A stretch of DNA of 64,000 nucleotides. It comes from Tillandsia leiboldiana (Eukaryota; Streptophyta; Magnoliopsida; Poales; Bromeliaceae). Positions 63,021-64,000 of the stretch are shown one piece after another. Within the stretch, counting starts at the first letter, position 1; each line of letters starts with the position of its first letter. The DNA lies in NCBI GenBank assembly GCA_029204045.2, contig JAQNDB010000278.1, positions 38,006-102,005 on the forward strand, read 5' to 3'. Below the pieces are notes generated by a model. The model saw only the letters and a list, made by a program, of their open reading frames with translations, was not told where the DNA came from and did not search any database. Both the position numbers and the translations under genes were made by a program.

Positions 63021-64000
63021 GGTACCCAGCGAGGTGATATACTATGCTGAAACCCGGATCGGAGTACCCATCTCAGTGTAGGCGATCTTGAAATTCATTG
63101 CTCGGCTGTCGTGTGGGCTCTTGACTGCTCGGGCCTAAACAAAAAATCATAGGTCAGTCCCAGACTCTCAAAAATCCGACCCACTAACTTACACGGTGCA
63201 TAATAACTAATATGCGGACTTAAACTTAAGTCTCGGGATCCGCCGAAATTTTTGGTAATCCACTAATCGACCAATAATGGCCTGAAAAGTGCCCACAGGT
63301 TACCGAACTTAATGAAACCTCACATGTTGCCCCGAAACGCTTCTCTTAAGGTGTCCGGCAGCAACAATCAACATTGTGCAACTACAAACTTGAACGGTGC
63401 CATAAGTACTATAAACGCGTTTGGAATAGCGATATCGGCTCCGAAAGTCTCCTACGTGAAATTGAAGTCACTAGACCCACCAAGACAGTGTCGAAAATGG
63501 CCAGGGACACCTGACAATCATTAATGATCTTTCAATTTGCTTGGATTGTGCGTTTTTGTGCAGAAACGACTGTAAACCGGTAATTTCACCGATTTATGAC
63601 TTGTAAAGCGATTCTAACCTAACGAAAGCCACTGGACCTCGAACGAAAAGTTCAGAGGTCACGTGCACGCTGCCCGAGGCAGCCCAAGTGGCTACAATTA
63701 CAAATAGACTTTTAAGCTATCCAGAAATTGCATAAAAATATGCTAACTAGGGCGTTTTGGCTTGTTACCTTAATCCGAAGACTTTCGGATTGATCTGAAG
63801 GTGTCAGCATATAGGCCTCGATACGCTAAGACCCGGCTCACTATCGGAGGGTTGCCCGGAGTCCGGAGGGAAGGGCTTGGGTCAAACCTACAAATACAAT
63901 CAATTGGCCCACTCCTCAAATCTACCAAATCTAGCCACATGTTGATATCTGCGTTGTGAGCATCAGCTCAGGAGACCAAGGGGAGTCGAGGGCTCACCTT
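63021..64000. other. Unclassified non-coding DNA at the right edge
   Basis: About 980 bases with no open frame above 70 codons, no recognisable transposon protein and no match that I can see to the other repeats in the window. It could be older LTR or intergenic sequence. Confidence 0.5.

Overview
The window is plant nuclear DNA made almost entirely of LTR retrotransposons nested inside one another. No host protein-coding gene, tRNA gene or intact rRNA gene is visible. Plant origin rests on Tekay/Del-type chromoviruses (gag-pol ending in a chromodomain), Sirevirus-type Ty1/copia elements (two CCHC knuckles in Gag, an extra ORF after pol), initiator-Met tRNA primer sites, and a 5S rRNA-like segment inside an LTR. 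I cannot name the species.

Layout, left to right. (1) 1-4280: the 5' end of a minus-strand gypsy element 'M', with leader, PBS and a 4.1 kb LTR. It interrupts a copia LTR (fragment 4281-4598), which itself sits in an older minus-strand gypsy LTR 'H' (4599-5878, continuing at 27849-29170). (2) 5879-27848: copia-1, minus strand, TSD GCGCG, nearly complete. Its gag is split by (3) gypsy-A, 14915-26323, plus strand, TSD GCATT. Gypsy-A has two 3128 bp LTRs, an uninterrupted 1604-residue gag-pol, PBS and PPT, and is the one element that looks autonomous. (4) 29171-29225: an (AT)n tract. (5) 29232-29999 plus 62633-63020: an LTR-like unit carrying the 5S rRNA-like block, split by (6) copia-2, 30000-62627, plus strand, TSD CCGCT. 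Copia-2 holds three gypsy insertions: element 'N' (32511-42157, minus, TSD GCTCT, non-autonomous), a solo LTR of the gypsy-B family (42733-45157, minus, TSD TGGGA), and gypsy-B (45565-55593, plus, TSD CAATC). (7) 63021-64000: unclassified non-coding DNA.

The two copia copies lie in opposite orientation and can be compared base by base. Both carry, between pol and the 3' LTR, what reads as a separate transcription unit: paired CCGG-centred palindromes like those in their LTRs, a TATA-like box, a short leader exon, a GT-AG intron of about 385 nt, and a roughly 200-codon ORF with a hydrophobic N-terminus and a glutamine-rich helical C-terminus. The ORF is broken differently in each copy. Just upstream is a 113 bp non-coding block that is identical in both copies although the surrounding sequence has drifted by several per cent or more.

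Other recurring structure: CCGG-centred palindromes about 20 bp apart in LTRs of unrelated families, a palindrome at a fixed distance from the PBS in three gypsy leaders, a G-box cluster upstream of the gypsy-A TATA box, GC-rich minisatellites that set gypsy-B LTR length, and three GGGGGAG purine tracts in the 3' part of the copia elements. Family assignments and sequence comparisons were made by eye and no database was searched.
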